The notes under the pieces: generated by a model
Seen by the model: the letters and a program-made list of their open reading frames with translations, nothing else
Databases searched by the model: none
Told to the model about the DNA's origin: nothing
Translations under genes and position numbers: made by a program
In this document: positions 12,701-27,300 of the stretch, piece after piece
How the letters are laid out: the number at the start of each line of letters is the position of its first letter
Numbering within the stretch: the first letter of the stretch is position 1
Origin: Ascaris suum
Lineage: Eukaryota > Nematoda > Chromadorea > Rhabditida > Ascarididae
DNA: 64,000 bases
Assembly: GCA_013433145.1 (NCBI GenBank)
Contig: CM024183.1
Span: forward strand, 1,687,001-1,751,000
Direction of reading: 5' to 3'

Positions 12701-13210
12701 AAATTGCTTAATTCATTTGTAATGACCTCCTACGCTGTCGACTTATAGCTTCAACATGAAAATTAGATCCTTATTTCTTATGATCTTTTGAAGAAAAGAC
12801 ATTAAAGGGTATACCCACTTGGAATTTCCTATAATCAGAGGCATCAATTAAACGTGCATGTTTCAAAAGTTTTGTATCAAAATCAAAAGTCAAAGATTAA
12901 ACCTACGATAAAAAATTTTGCAAAACGTAAGTGGGACTGTGTGAGCTGTGCAAATCATATAATTACTAATAAGAGGTTATTAAATTACTATTTTATAATT
13001 ATATCACCGCCGGGATATTTTTTTGTGTTTTTCTTATTTTATCTTCGAATTCGAGGTAGATTTTTTTTTGTTCGTTTATTGCTTTATCAATGATCGTTCT
13101 CGCAATTTTCAGTTATCACTTCTTCTTCCCACCGCTCAATCTATTCTAATTAAGACTGAGCCTTATATGTTAGAAAAAAGATGAACATACTGAAAAAAGC
13201 AATAAGAATA

Positions 13211-13216
13211 TTTATT
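13211..13216 (-). terminator. Polyadenylation signal of the V-ATPase a gene
   Basis: AATAAA on the minus strand lies about 120 bp downstream of the TAA stop at 13340-13338. It is the nearest canonical hexamer after the stop. Cleavage site not determined. Confidence 0.5.
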
Positions 13217-13337
13217 TAACTCGATAGGAACTTATACAATAATAGAAGAAAGTTGATGAAAGTCTATATCAACGCTTCACTGATTATAAAATAAAGTACT
13301 ATCATTATTAATCTAAACGTTGATTTCGTGTTAGTGA

Positions 13338-16300
13338 TTACGCATCAATGCCTTCCGCCTGTCGAATTATAACTTGAAACGAGAATGGCTCAAATTGATA
13401 TCCAAGGCCACCATAGAACTTACTCTGGAACTCGACCCTGAAAGTATGTGAATCAATAAGCTGACCTGGCTTGAAGGAGAGAGAGAGAGAAAGAGAGAGA
13501 GGGAGAGAGAGAGAGAGAGAGGAGAGAGATTCAATCGGAATACAATGGATGAAGTTCTTATAGTGTCATTAGTCTACTCATAAAATTGCACATCCGCCAG
13601 CTCTGCTCTTTCATGAGACGAAACCATTCGACAGACAGACACAGACACAAAAATATTCGAAAACATCGACTATCGAACATATCATACTTTCTTGCAAAAA
13701 TTTGCGAAGAAAGCTCATAAAACATGACAGCGATGGACAATATCTTGAAGCTGTAATGCACGTAACATAGCTTGCTAGAATCCATGAAACGTATCACTGG
13801 AATAGTCTTATTCCTTATTCTACCTTACAATCGTAGCTGCCGATTTAAACTGCCAAGTAATCTACACGAATTAGAAAGTCCTTCCATTCGACTGCACCTG
13901 TCCTGTGATTCTATCCATAACTCAAACTTTCGTATCTCCTCTGCAAGCAAAAACAATAATAATACTTACAATTATATAAGCGATAATAGTGATAACAGTA
14001 ATAATGAGAATAATAAGTAATAAATAATAAGATGTCATATAACAGAAATGGTACCAATGAAGACGAAGAGCGTGAAGAAAAGCTGATAGCCCTTCCATGA
14101 GAATTAGAATAGAGACGGTGAGAAGTGCAAACGCCCAAAATAGAACGAATTGCACAGCGATACCAGCATAACCACCCGTCGTAAACGCTATATTGAACAC
14201 CATCGTCCACAATACTTCCGATAGCTCTGCAAAGCATATGGGAAGTTCTACATTTACGTACGTTAATGCCTTTAGTTGTGGCTATATTAGCGTATCTTCA
14301 AAAATATCAACTCGAATGAAAAAAAAATTCTTTTTCATATTTTTTCAATAAAACTTATCCATAAAAAATTGAAATTATTTTCACAGATAAAAAAAATTTC
14401 GCAGTAATAATTACTTTTTTAAAAAACGTTCCTTGAAAATTCAGTTAATAATTTTTATGCCATGCCGCATCACTGTTAAAATTTAAAATATATACTACCA
14501 TAGTGTTCATTATAGGAACAACGCCAATCTTTTTGTTTCATTCAAAAGTAGCACTGAGCAACAATTATAACTCGTTTCTTCACCAACATACAACCACTCA
14601 CTCTGAGATCTATATGGGGACGATAATATAGTGGGGCAAATAAACTTTGAGATCTTTAAAGGAGAAAATTCATCAACAATGGATAAAAAAATTTCTCATG
14701 CATTTTAGTGAAAAATGACGGAATAAGTAATAAGCCCTTTAAAACATGAACGATTTTTTTCCTAACCATTCAATGAAAGGGAAGAAAGAGAGCGAGAAAA
14801 GGAATATAAATTGCAGGCTTAAAATTTCCCTTTTTTATTGTTTCAACCGTCTCACAATAAATAAATTCAAAAAATCTACGTGCGTGTGCAAGTGAAAGTG
14901 CCCAAAGTCGTAGATATGAGGCGGTATGCGAAATACATCCGAGACAATATTCAATTGTATGGATTGCTTGATAGACCATCGCATCGCCGAATCTGAACTG
15001 CAATATCGTTGCACATAACAAATACCCTTAATAGTTCGCATTGACTATACACTTATAGTTAGCAATGTAATGCAACAATTAAAGTGAATAGAGAAATCCA
15101 TTATCCGGTTCTTCTCATTTTCATATCTTCTTGCATCGTGATGAAGTTATGAAAAATACTGGTTGCCAATATTTCAAAAATTTACAAACATTTACCTCTT
15201 CATCTTCTCCGTCACCACCATGTCCATGTGAAGCTGGATTTAGACCACGTGATGCTTGAATTTTCAATATAATCGGCTTTACGAGTAGCATCACAGGTAT
15301 GGAAACGACGGCAACTATTAAAAAGACTTCTTCGATCAATGCCTACAAATATATCGTATATGGTTATTTATGTCGACGAATAAAGAGCCATAAATATTGC
15401 CCTATGGGAACTAACTTTTGTCGTCTTAAAAAAAGGAAACAGCAAAAAGTGACCGAGCGTTAAAAAAAGAACAGAATCGTCAGGGACTCTACGATGCCGA
15501 ATAAGTAAATTAATTTCAGATGATTTGAGAACGTATTAGTGAGGAGTTTTTCAGCAATATGGAATATGTTTTAGCAAGAATTTCCACCTCGATGTTAGTC
15601 AACAGATGTGACCGTCAAAAACTGATGAATTTAAAAGTGTTATGGAATTAATTACCTGGTTTGGGTACCATTGCTGTAGGTGGCACTGATCCAATTCCAC
15701 GGTATTGCCAGACTCATCCGGCTTGTTATTCTTGACGAAGCCAGCCTCTCTTGACTTTAACATAAACATATTTATGAGGCCAATGAGAAGCGATGGTGCA
15801 CAATTTGTCGATGGATAATAAAAACCAAAGATGTAACCAGGATGTGCCGAGAAACAAACCCATTTAATAATTATCTGCAAACATATGTGATGCTTAAATG
15901 AGTCCAAATTATTCTTGAGCATAACGATCGACAATCCTCGGATTGCTTCTGAATACAGATAATAGGCAAAGCCAGAGTGGAGCTAAGGATTAGCTTGATG
16001 AGTTATAGAAAGCCAAAATAAGCAGGCATCAATCAACCCAATCACTTGCTTGGAGAGCATCAACTCATCTAAAGCTTTAGAGCCTGCAATTTCTCTGTGA
16101 TTTACAAATGAGAGTTACGAGGATCGACGGGGAAGGTATGTTATCTAGAGGAGGTTATAGAAGCAATATGTGTTTTTATACGCACGTAAAAATGAATCAT
16201 CTTATGAGTTTGCAACAGAGAATAGGGGGGTTTATTGTGAAGAAGAAGGCGACAAAAAAGGCGATCACCATAGTTCGTAGGGAAATCAAGAGGTGGAGAA

Positions 16301-19300
16301 TGATTTGTCAGATACACAGTTTAAATATTGCCACTGTGAAGGTATCTAATGACCGCTTAATTATTAATCTAAGATTGAATCTAGACAAAAATACTCTCAC
16401 AGATTTTTGAGAAACTGAAAACAAACTGGCAAGAAATATCAAGATATACCTGGCAGCACAGGTAGATAAATATACAACTTAGAAAGAGTAGTTGTGGAAT
16501 GAACATAAACAACACATCAACGACAGATTTGAAATGTCTAAAAGATGAGCAATTGTTGAGGATTTAGACCATAACAATCCAAAGATGATCCATAATGTTC
16601 ATCGGAACAATAAAAACTCATCGTCTTTTGAGCTACTTCTTTGAGAATATCCCCAAATCACAAAAAAGTGAGCCATTTAGATTAGCGCATTTCAAGAAAA
16701 TCCCAAACTTCTATTCAGTAACATCGAAATGGCCGAATGATAGCGCGGAAAATGAATAATATATCGCCTTTCTGATGTTCGGTTCCATGATCAATGTATA
16801 GGTCTTTAGATATAAATTAGTGCTCAGATCGTAGGATAGATCTAATAATGTAAAGCATAAAAAATGTTTGTGTTATAATATGACAAGGGCATGACCTTTA
16901 CACATAACGATTATATGCGTAATTAAGAAAAATATAAATAACATAGAAAGTAATATGCACCTTATATTAGCATAAGAAATTAAATCAGACTGATAAAGAA
17001 TTGGTTATATTTGAGAATCGAAAGTATTAAAACAATAAGTAAAAGATTATTAACGTTAAAATCTAATCAGAAATCATATCACTTCAGTTTCACTTCAAAT
17101 TGCTTCAAAAAATATATATACCATTAAAAAATGCAGTCATCTAAAGATCTCTGACTTGCTATCGTATTTTTACAGTTCTTTTTTTTTACAGTTCTTTTCA
17201 AGAAATATGTAAATACGAAAATTTTAAATCCTCTAGAACGTGGATTTAATTTATTACTTCCAAGTTGGTCTATCCACTTATAAACTTGGATATAGTAAAG
17301 ATTTATTAAATGGTCAAAATTTATTTTACTTGTATCAACGATAAGATTCATAATAATCGTAAAACAACATCTATATTTCATCGATCGATCGACCTTGCAA
17401 CTGATCAAGAAGATGATCTCTATTCTTCATTAGTAGAACACATCACTTACATATGATTGAAAATGCTCAATATAAGTCCGAATAACATTTGTGAGACACC
17501 GATAACAACAGAAAGTTTCATTTTTAATGGGTTCAAAAAATTTAGTCGATTCTCGGCGAGATTCCATATCGGATCAACACCAAACGGATAAGGTCCCTGT
17601 AAAAAAAAAAGAAGAAAATAGTCGCCTATAGTATATTTGTATTCGACATTATTTCGTTATCATCAATGGAGATTGTTTCTTAGCGTTACATTAGTAGAGC
17701 GGCACTTCATTTTACATTAAACAAGACTATAGGAATTTTTTTCTTTGAATTTTTTAGAATATATAAGTACGAAATTCAAAAATAAAGTCCCGCAAGCATA
17801 GGCTATCTTTCAAAAACGTGAAAAATATTTCCCATATGAAGACGCTAATTGCTAAAATTGCAGCAGTTATTGATAGTGATGTATATTGTTGATATTGTGA
17901 CATGACTGCAAAGCACCGCTGGCCTCTGTATGTTTCACGCATACCTTTGTATGTTTGCAAAGAATCAAAAGCTCATCCCCTTCCTCTCCCATGTCTCCTT
18001 TCCTCTCGCGTTTAATGAGTATAGGTTTCTAGAAAGAGAAATGGCATTTAGACGGCGGTGTTCAGCGCAGGCACGGATGATGGGGAGAGAGATACTGCCT
18101 CACAAGGAGTTTGTAGTTTTCAGTAGCATTTAATATAAACTTAGCTAGAAACAAATGCTATAAGCAATAGAATAAGCAATAATTATTATCAAACAACTCA
18201 CATAGTCATTGTCGAACGCATAATCGGGCGGAAGTGTGAACATTGGTTCATGGTCCTCTTCCATTTCCAGATATTTGTCAATAAGTGAATGACTGAAAAT
18301 TATTATCGATGAGGATTTCGTTGTGGAACTCATTCCTACTAATGCAATATGATAATGAGACTGTAAATAATGCTTGACAATCTATCTTCTAATCATCGAC
18401 AATAAAGGCGCTTTTAAAAAATGACCTAAAAATAATCTACGTGAATTGAAATCATCCATTTTACCGTTTATGGAAATAAATAAGCCTGAATATTCAAACA
18501 TCTTTATCGTTATCATTTTTTGTGAATTTAGTTTTACTGAAAAAAAAATGCATAAACAATCTAATCTTTGGTCATAAAATTTTTTAATCACTCCCTGATT
18601 TCCATGATTCCTTAAATAGCTCGAGGCTATTAAAATCAATTCCCCTCTCCTTTCTATCATTCCATTAGAATTCCGCAAATACGAATGAGGGAATGAGGGA
18701 ATACACAGCACTACAAACTACTTGATGCACAAGTTACGATAAGAAAACGGAAAAAAGGAATCATTTTGGTCATAACGAAGATCGGCGATTTTATAATGAA
18801 AGGAAGTCGTCATTTTATCGTCGATAAGGTGAGCAAATAGGATAAAGGAAAGGAATGTTAGACCACTTATGGCGGTAATTATGTTACGCTATGCCTTTAA
18901 CAACTGATTTCAATAACTGAACATAATCGAACTTTTCATTAATATTTTCTATTATCTCGAAAGATTTGATCATTTTCAAGCTCAATTAGGTAAAAAAAAA
19001 TTACCTGCATACTTCGATGTCCCTCATCATGAATTATTCATATATTGCATTCAAAAAATAATACGAAACAAAAATAAAAAAATCATTTAACTTGAACAAA
19101 AGTAATACCCTTTTATCACAGAACATCTAAAGTACGCGATTCATCTCAGCGTTTCCCAATAACAAGAACAATGCGGTCAATATGACGCTCACCTAAACCG
19201 GCTTATTAAAATAAACTCCGGTACAAATCTCTTGTCTTATCACTTTCTAATATTAGGAATAATGCGTTCACTGTGACGTTCAAATGACCAAAGGCCAACT

Positions 19301-20850
19301 CTTACAATAAAACTTCAACAATTTCGGATATATTGAAGTTCTCACTTCGTAAAACTTACGTATACGGATTCTTCCAACTACTTCCGAATATATTGATCGA
19401 TTTCGCATAGATATCATTATAAATGAGACCAGTATATACGGAGAAAATTCCCATCAAGAGAATCACATACCGACCACCGAAAAACGTATTGAAAATCTAG
19501 AATTTGAATAGACTGAACGGATGCAGATACGTCCTTACATGTTTTAATAAATCGGCTTATGCTGTATGTAGGAATTCTGCTATTGCAGTATTATATATGA
19601 TCGTTTAAGCAGTAACAAAGTTATTAATTGATATCCTAATCACTGATCTATAGAAAACTGTTGAAGAGTTCAAAGAGATGAGAAACAAAACAACGATATT
19701 TAAGCGTTATATTTGAACGCATTCCATTAGCAATAAACGGGCGATTTCCACGTTAAACACATATGGATTTTTCATCCTGGCGAAGTTAATATCAATTTTT
19801 TTTACAATTATTGCTTCATTTTTTTCGATTATTTCAGATTGGTCGAATCTTGAAAGGTAAACGGATATTCATTCATATTCGCTATTGAATTTATTTCATT
19901 ATTCGGCCGTTTCTTTTCCCATCACAAGTCTGAAAACGAGTTTCCTAGAAGTGCTATCAATATGAAACGATTTTATCTGTAAGTAATCTCACGAAATCGA
20001 ATCAAAAACTCACTTCATCCCTTATTTTCAACGCTTCCAATTTCTTCTCGAAAATTACGAACAGAAGTGCACATAGAAACATTATAAGGCCGTGTCCTGC
20101 ATCGCCGAACATCACCGCAAATATGAATGGAAATGTAATAATCGTCCATGGTGCTGAAATATTACAATCATTGCAAATTATAGTTTTTAAATAAACTATT
20201 TTGCATTCAATTGCATTTGGTTCGATGTTAATATTGCATACTTCTCATTCTTACATCTGTCTTAATGCTTCTGAGTCACAGTCCACAAACTTGACAAGTT
20301 TCCTCTTCGTTAGCGGGTGGCATTTCCGATCATTAATTATGAAATCTCATACTTCCCTATCTAAGTCAAAAGTACCCTAAATAAACTAACACCTGCCCAC
20401 GGCATTCAACCGAGGGTAATGTTTCCCGTTCACTCCAATCAAATACTAGCAAGTATCAAATACTTCCCTATTTTTCACTCATCTATACTTGAATTAACTC
20501 AATATTTACTTAATAATTCCACTATATCATCCCTGAGGTGTGATCAAATTTTGGGATGTACATTGGCAATTTTTCCCTACAGGTAAAGTAGAATTTTTCT
20601 TCCGAGAATTAATAAAAATATGACGATAATCTTCTAAAAGAGATATCTATCTTGATTTCTCTCTAATTTCTATTCGATAAAAATGCAAACTGCAAATTAT
20701 TACAATTTCTCATATTAAAATGTTAAAATTATTAATTTTTTCCATTTTCCAGAATTTTAGTTTTTTTTTCAGAATTTTTCAATTTTTTTAATCCATCAAA
20801 ATCCATTGTCTTTTCAAAATTCTCACTTTTTCCAGCCTTAGGCATTAAAA

Positions 20851-20905
<55 letters not shown>

Positions 20906-21283
20906 GATAAATAAATAAATAAAACGAACATCAGAAAAAAATCCAATGAATGAGAGCGATATATAATGAATGCTTACCTGGATTAATTTCTCTATAAGTC
21001 GCAACACCATATGCATCAACGATATTTTGGAAAGCACGAGTGAATCTGTTCACTTTATGAAATGTTGGTGGAGTTGCTTTCGTTTCCATCTCGTTTAGAA
21101 TACATGGCACTTCAGTACCACTCACTTCCTCAAAAACAAGCAAACAAGAATTCGACAATCCAAACTAACCTCTATATACTTTCTCCTTCTTTTATTACCT
21201 TTATTTGATTGATTACTAAATGTCACATTATTATATATTACTAAACATTACTAACATTACTAAACGTACATATTACATAGCAG

Positions 21284-21382
<99 letters not shown>

Positions 21383-24300
21383 AAGTTTTGATAAGCATCT
21401 TTACTGAAAGTCAGCTATTAAAATACGCTGCAAAAACAGTTGGCTTTGGGATAAGAAGAAAAGCTCGTAAAAATTACATACGGGAAAGAAACTAGTGGTA
21501 AATTGAAGGACATGGAGAATTACTATTGATGAGGAGCAGCTTGAGTCATCCTATCAAGAAAATTAGTTCAAATTAGTTCCTATTAGATGCAGATTGATTT
21601 ATTCTCAACGAAGAAAAAATGCGGCGCAAGTAGAGCCAAAAAACTACACAAGAGGTAAAATATTCCCCATCAATAGCATAATGCGCATGTTTTGTAATTT
21701 GCATATTCGACGGTGTTACTCATCACAGAATGTCTCACTCATAATTTATGCCATTCGTCAAAGAATCTACAAAATAACACGACTGAATGAGAAAGCAAAT
21801 TAATAAACCTCTTATAAACTTTTAACTACTCCGATGTTATCCTAACCAAATTGCATCTTTCATAAACGTAAAGCGCGTAATTTTTCAAAAATTTTTCATT
21901 ATCCCTTTTAAAAATCTACGAGTAATGCAAAATTCGAGCGTTTTGAAGATATAAAAGTGGAAAATTCGTCAGAAAATAATGAAGTCTGCATCACATTATA
22001 AATATAGAAGCAAATATCTGTGACTAGAGGGTAATCGTACAACTTCATCAACCACAACAACCATATTATCCTCATGGATCATTTTTTATTAATCATAGTT
22101 TGTTTTTTTTTTCCTAGAAATAAAAGCGATGATGCATTTGATGATAGCTAAAATTGTCTTGCAGCAACGGATTATCTTATATGCACCTATTGAAATCGAT
22201 AACCTACCGTTCCTATTTTCAACGCGTTTCGTATAAGTGGTATATCGGATTTCGGTACCCAACATTCGGCAATCAAGCATTTATGTGTGATATCAAGGTT
22301 GAATAAATTCAACGTGTGAAAGACCGATTTGATTTTCAATATCTGCAATGAAATAACTTTTTATTTATTTATCGAATATGCTCTAAACGAACAATAAGTT
22401 AGAAAAGTTGGATTTCCCTTTGTGTAGTTCATTGCCACCGTTATGTCGATCTTTTCCCATATTTCAGCGCTTCATCTCATAACCAAAATGAATGTAAAGG
22501 CTTAGGATTCAACGATTTAGGGAGGAAGAGAAGGAGGAATAAGGAAGGAGGGAAAGGGTTGAGATAAAACGGATTCTCCACGTAAAATTAACTTCAAGCA
22601 TTCTTGGCATCATAAAAATAATTGGGAATTATCTTTCACACCGAAAGAGTCATATATTGTGCAACAAGCAAAAATAAGATGACCTCATCGAATTGGTATT
22701 GCTTCTGGGCACTCCAGCAGATACGGTAAACGTCCGTGCAGATGACGACATTTTGTAGATCGAAGTCATCGTCTATGTTACTTTCGGCAAGGAAAATCAA
22801 GTATTCTTATCTCAATATAATTTCTATTTAGTTCATTCGGCTTCCATTTTTCGTTATGTGTGAGATATCTTTTCTATACAATAAATCATAGGTTCTATTA
22901 TGCTTGAATTTCTAAAGCATGATGAGCTCATTTTCCAACTAACGAAATATGCTCAGCTATAAAATAGACGCCTCATTGTTCAACTTCAATATTCCCGGAA
23001 TCGGAAACAAAACGATTACAATTATCTAGTAATAACTAAACGTTGGAAGAGGCCGAAGGATTAGTGGTTTGAAGGATATTGTGTATCCGCATAGACAAGA
23101 AAGAAAATATCGTCGTAATTGATTGTAATAGGAAGAAAACGGCAGGTGTATGCGACCATCATAGACGCCGACATAGTGTACCTATGCAGCAATCCTGCTT
23201 CCCTCATTTTTACTTCGACTTCAATCCATGTCACTTTCCCATATACCCAACAAATATCGCAAATAAATCTAATCTTAGAAACGAAAGAAAAAGTATCTTC
23301 CTATTCCACTGGCTTATTTCGAAGATCATATTATAACGTTAATTTACGAATTTACCTTGATGCACCAAACTTTGTGGTTTTGTGCTGTTGCACGAAGTAC
23401 TTTTTGACGGTGCTCAATCGTCTGACCTAGAACGGCTTTTAATTCGGAGATTCGTACCGCTATGCCCTCTTTCATTGCAGCACGTTCCTCAGTTGTTTCT
23501 GGACAATTGTAGATTGATGCACGAAAACTGTAAATTAAATCAAATCATTTCGTTGCATTTTAAACTCACAACACTAATTGAACTGGTTCTCGATTTTTTA
23601 TTGTATTGCATTATGCTAAATTAATTACAGGTATGTGCAACCTGTGTAGTAGGAAGAAGGAGCACGACAACAAAGATGCTGCTGCATGCATTCCAATTTG
23701 AAGTATATAGGCGAATTCAAACTCACCCCTCACAAACTTTCTTAGCGCGTGCTTTCAATGCTTCACCATAGAAGAAGATTATAAAGACGGCCTTCTCGGA
23801 CGGATCATCCTGCAATTCTCGAAGCTTCACATAAAAACCTCTATCATTCTGCAGGTGAACCAAAAAGATGGATGTTTATTAGGGCAGTGAACTTCATCTG
23901 TAATATAGTATCGCCTTTTAAGTAGGTGAACCAAACATTCTCTGGAGGAAAGAGAGAGGGGGTGAGGGAAGGAAAGGCATCCTGTCAATGAGTCATCCAG
24001 GGTCACATCGTGATCTCTGCTTGAGAATGTTGCATTCTTTCATTCAGAATGAGCGAGATCGTTTTAACAAAAAAAAGGAAGAGCAACAATAGCAATTAAA
24101 ACACAGAAATGGAACATTGCACAAGTCCAAATATCTTCGGTTGCTCCTTCTCTCTCTCTTCTCATTACATACATCATAATTATTTACCCTCTTTAGAAAG
24201 AAAGGCATTTCTTTAGTTTGAATCAAACTAACATTCAAAATTACTATTTCATCGGATGTTTCTAATGCACGTTTATTAAGAGGATGCCCAACAATTATTA

Positions 24301-27300
24301 GCATGTTCAGCAGCTCTTTTAAAAACTTCAATGTCAACAACATAACCTTGGTGCTACCATCTGATATCCAGCTGGGTAATCAAGAACGGTAAACTTATGA
24401 AGGGGATGAAGGAGGCATGGATCACGCTCCAAGGCAAGTGTTTTCGGTTTTATTTTCTAGTATTTATTCGATATTCCAGAAACGACTACTCACCATAAAA
24501 GTGTCGACGGTACTTGAAATATCTGATGTGCGAACGAACACATTTCCACTACACCATCTCCAAAGCATACGTTCGAATGAGTGTGCATGAGCTCGAGGCA
24601 AAACTCCAGCAATGTACCTGCAAAGTGGGTGATACACGAACAGGCATATTTTGTTCCAGCAGCATGGTTCGGAAGGCTTAGTACCTCAAGAAGAGGGAAA
24701 AGAAAGAGAGACAAATACAGACAGACAAAGACATAAATAGCTGAGGTAAAAATTTCATGTGCTTTGACCGAAAACTCGTAAATAACAACCAGCTTTTCCG
24801 CATCACACCTCTGTTTGCAATATAAAGGTGCTTACTGTGGTTTTGTTCTTTAATAGGCATGCTGCAGAAAACTACAGCATCATCTGCACTGACAGAAAGA
24901 AAGATGAGGTGAACGAAAGAAAGAGAAAATATCAAAAATTGAAAAACTAAAGCAGAAATTACTTGAGTTCGTTATCTTCTTTCTTCTCAGTTTGACCCAA
25001 TGGTTGGATTGGTTGAAGAGCGAAGCCTCCCATATCGGTGTCGGAGATAGGACCTGCGATACCTTGCCGAACTTCCAGAATACTTTCTCTCGCATATTTT
25101 GATCGTCCCTTAAAAATGTGGCAGTTTCGAGGAGAACGTCGATACATATGTATATCGTTACCTGTTCCATCATTATCTGTCATTTACATTCCGCTCTTAG
25201 TACTATCTCAGTGATTGGATAACTTAAGAAAGCTAGCTGCTCTTTGCGCTCGAACTTTCAATGGCAACGGGAAGTGTTACGGAGTTGTTTCAATATTAAT
25301 AAAGAGATGGAATATCACCGAATATCATTCAAAGGTTCTAGTATTATGACGAGTACAAAAGCCTGAAAAGCTTGCGCGTAATTTATATCACACGTGATCT
25401 ATTCATTTTCATTGGAAACAGCAATCAATTCTGTTTTTGCACATTTCTTCTTCCAGCAAGTCATCGACATCGTGCTCCTGTTGATGAATTCTGAATAGCT
25501 CATTATTGCCACATAGTTAGTGCCTTTATGAGTGCAAGAGCGGAAGATATAATCACCGGCATAAAAGACAAGACATTTAGAGGAAGGAGGATGAGGTGAA
25601 AACGTGTCTCGTCCAAAATTCTGAAGCTCGAAGTGTCACCACTTTTCCGCAGAAAATCCGTCCGATTACGCGTTGTTTATAATCAATTTCATAGTCACAA
25701 CTCAAAAACTCCGTCATCCGCAGCTTCTGACTTGATTCTATTCGATACGACGCCAACTAAGCCTATTCGATACATCGGTCGCATAATAATTCAACAGTGA
25801 TCACTGTCCGAGGCTTCTGATTCGATTCTATTAAGTATTGTGGCATATCGACAAGCAATTCTCCCTATCCGATTGTTAGCGCATTGTAATCGAGCATGAA
25901 TGTGCAATTAAAGATGCGTTGACATGACAAGCAAACGACAAGATAACGTTTTATATGCTGCTTTTGTCGCATTTTGCTTCGCCTATACCCCTGTATCAAA
26001 CAAACAAAAAACGCTCTATTGATTTGCTGATAACAAAACAAAAGATCGAAAATTGATTTTGCACCAATAAATTGCCTCAAAAAGATGATTCGATTCTAAG
26101 ACTTATCCATGACTTATCATTGTTTTCCCCTCCGCACTCACTCTTCATTTGCGCAAACTTTTATTACATCATTTAGAAATATTTGGAGTTAAAAACAAAA
26201 AATGGAGCACCTCGTCAAGAAATTGTTGCACCCGATCGAGTACTTCAAGCATTTCTTTCAGTTCGGTATAGTTCTTTCGTAGCGATGCTGTGCTACTATT
26301 GATTTCTAATAGTTCTTCTTCGAGTCGCTCGAATTTCGCCTAAAACAAGAATGTCATGAAGTTAAAGCACTAAAAGTTATACAACAAGAACAAGCTAGAA
26401 AGGTTCTCTCACAAATTTTATTGCATTCAAAAGGCAATGATTTAAATACGTTTTTATACAATTCAGTGAATAGGACACCGCTTTCTGACACATAAAATAC
26501 AGGCCTCGGATACTATAGATTCACAATCGATTGAGCCTGCTCAAAAACCTTTTCATTTCCGTCCACTAAATAATAAAACTTTACGTCAAGTCCGACCTCA
26601 GTCTTAGTGTGACCGACTTTAATCAACCATGTTTGAGCAAATCAATGCTACAGTCGAATTTGTTGAGGTTATTTTCGTCACACGATCGCTACCTGTCCGT
26701 ACTTATTCATTTAAATGATCATGTGGTTATTCAGCAAACAAAAACACGCTCAAACTGAACAAAAGCCCGACCTCCAACTCAACCATGTCTTTTGGTAGAG
26801 GAGCCGGTATGTGATCGGTCACGTCGGGAATTTCAATTGAATCCTTCAGCAATTCCCCTTCGATGAAGCCTTCAAGAAGTTTACGACAATCATCACAATC
26901 ATCACAACACTGTGAAGATAAACCGTTTAGATACAACAATAGGGAAAGAGCTTTTGAAGTGCTCACTCAGTGCATGCCCATAAAGTAATATGGCGAAAAA
27001 TGAAGGGGTGCTTAGAGGGAGGAGAAAGGGGCTAAACATATACTAGAAATATCATTGGCGCTGCATGATTTCGAGATGCGGATTATCCCTCATGTTAGTC
27101 CAAAGCAACGTATCATAGCAGGAAGTTTTGAAAAGCGGAAAATATTCGACCATATTAGAATCACAATGAAATAAGGCAGCTAAACGTTTTCTCGACGGGG
27201 AAAAAATTGCAAAATCAATGAAGGAAAAACTTTAGATGAGATTGAATTTGAGAAATTTTTTTTCCAAATAGTTTAAAGTCAAGAAAGAGGAATTAGAACT

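Larger units (their letters stand above)
8639..13210. other. Intergenic region between the V-ATPase and GPCR genes
   Basis: Strongly AT-rich. Apart from the coding-like stretch at 9.1-10.0 kb, only short frames that look like chance are present. The spacing of about 4.7 kb argues against an operon of the two co-oriented genes. Confidence 0.6.

Noticed and set aside
13911..14237. 108-aa alternative minus-strand frame across V-ATPase exon 19
   Set aside because: The other frame encodes the conserved QLSEVLW...LRLHW segment; this one is its shadow.
16108..16410. 100-aa plus-strand frame
   Set aside because: It lies in a V-ATPase intron, antisense, with no splice sites or recognisable domain; judged chance.
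26870..26910. Upstream extension of V-ATPase exon 3 encoding [14 protein letters not shown]
   Set aside because: The CAG acceptor there is out of phase with the preceding exon, which leaves one base. The AAG acceptor at 26870 gives [12 protein letters not shown], which matches the family and the phase.
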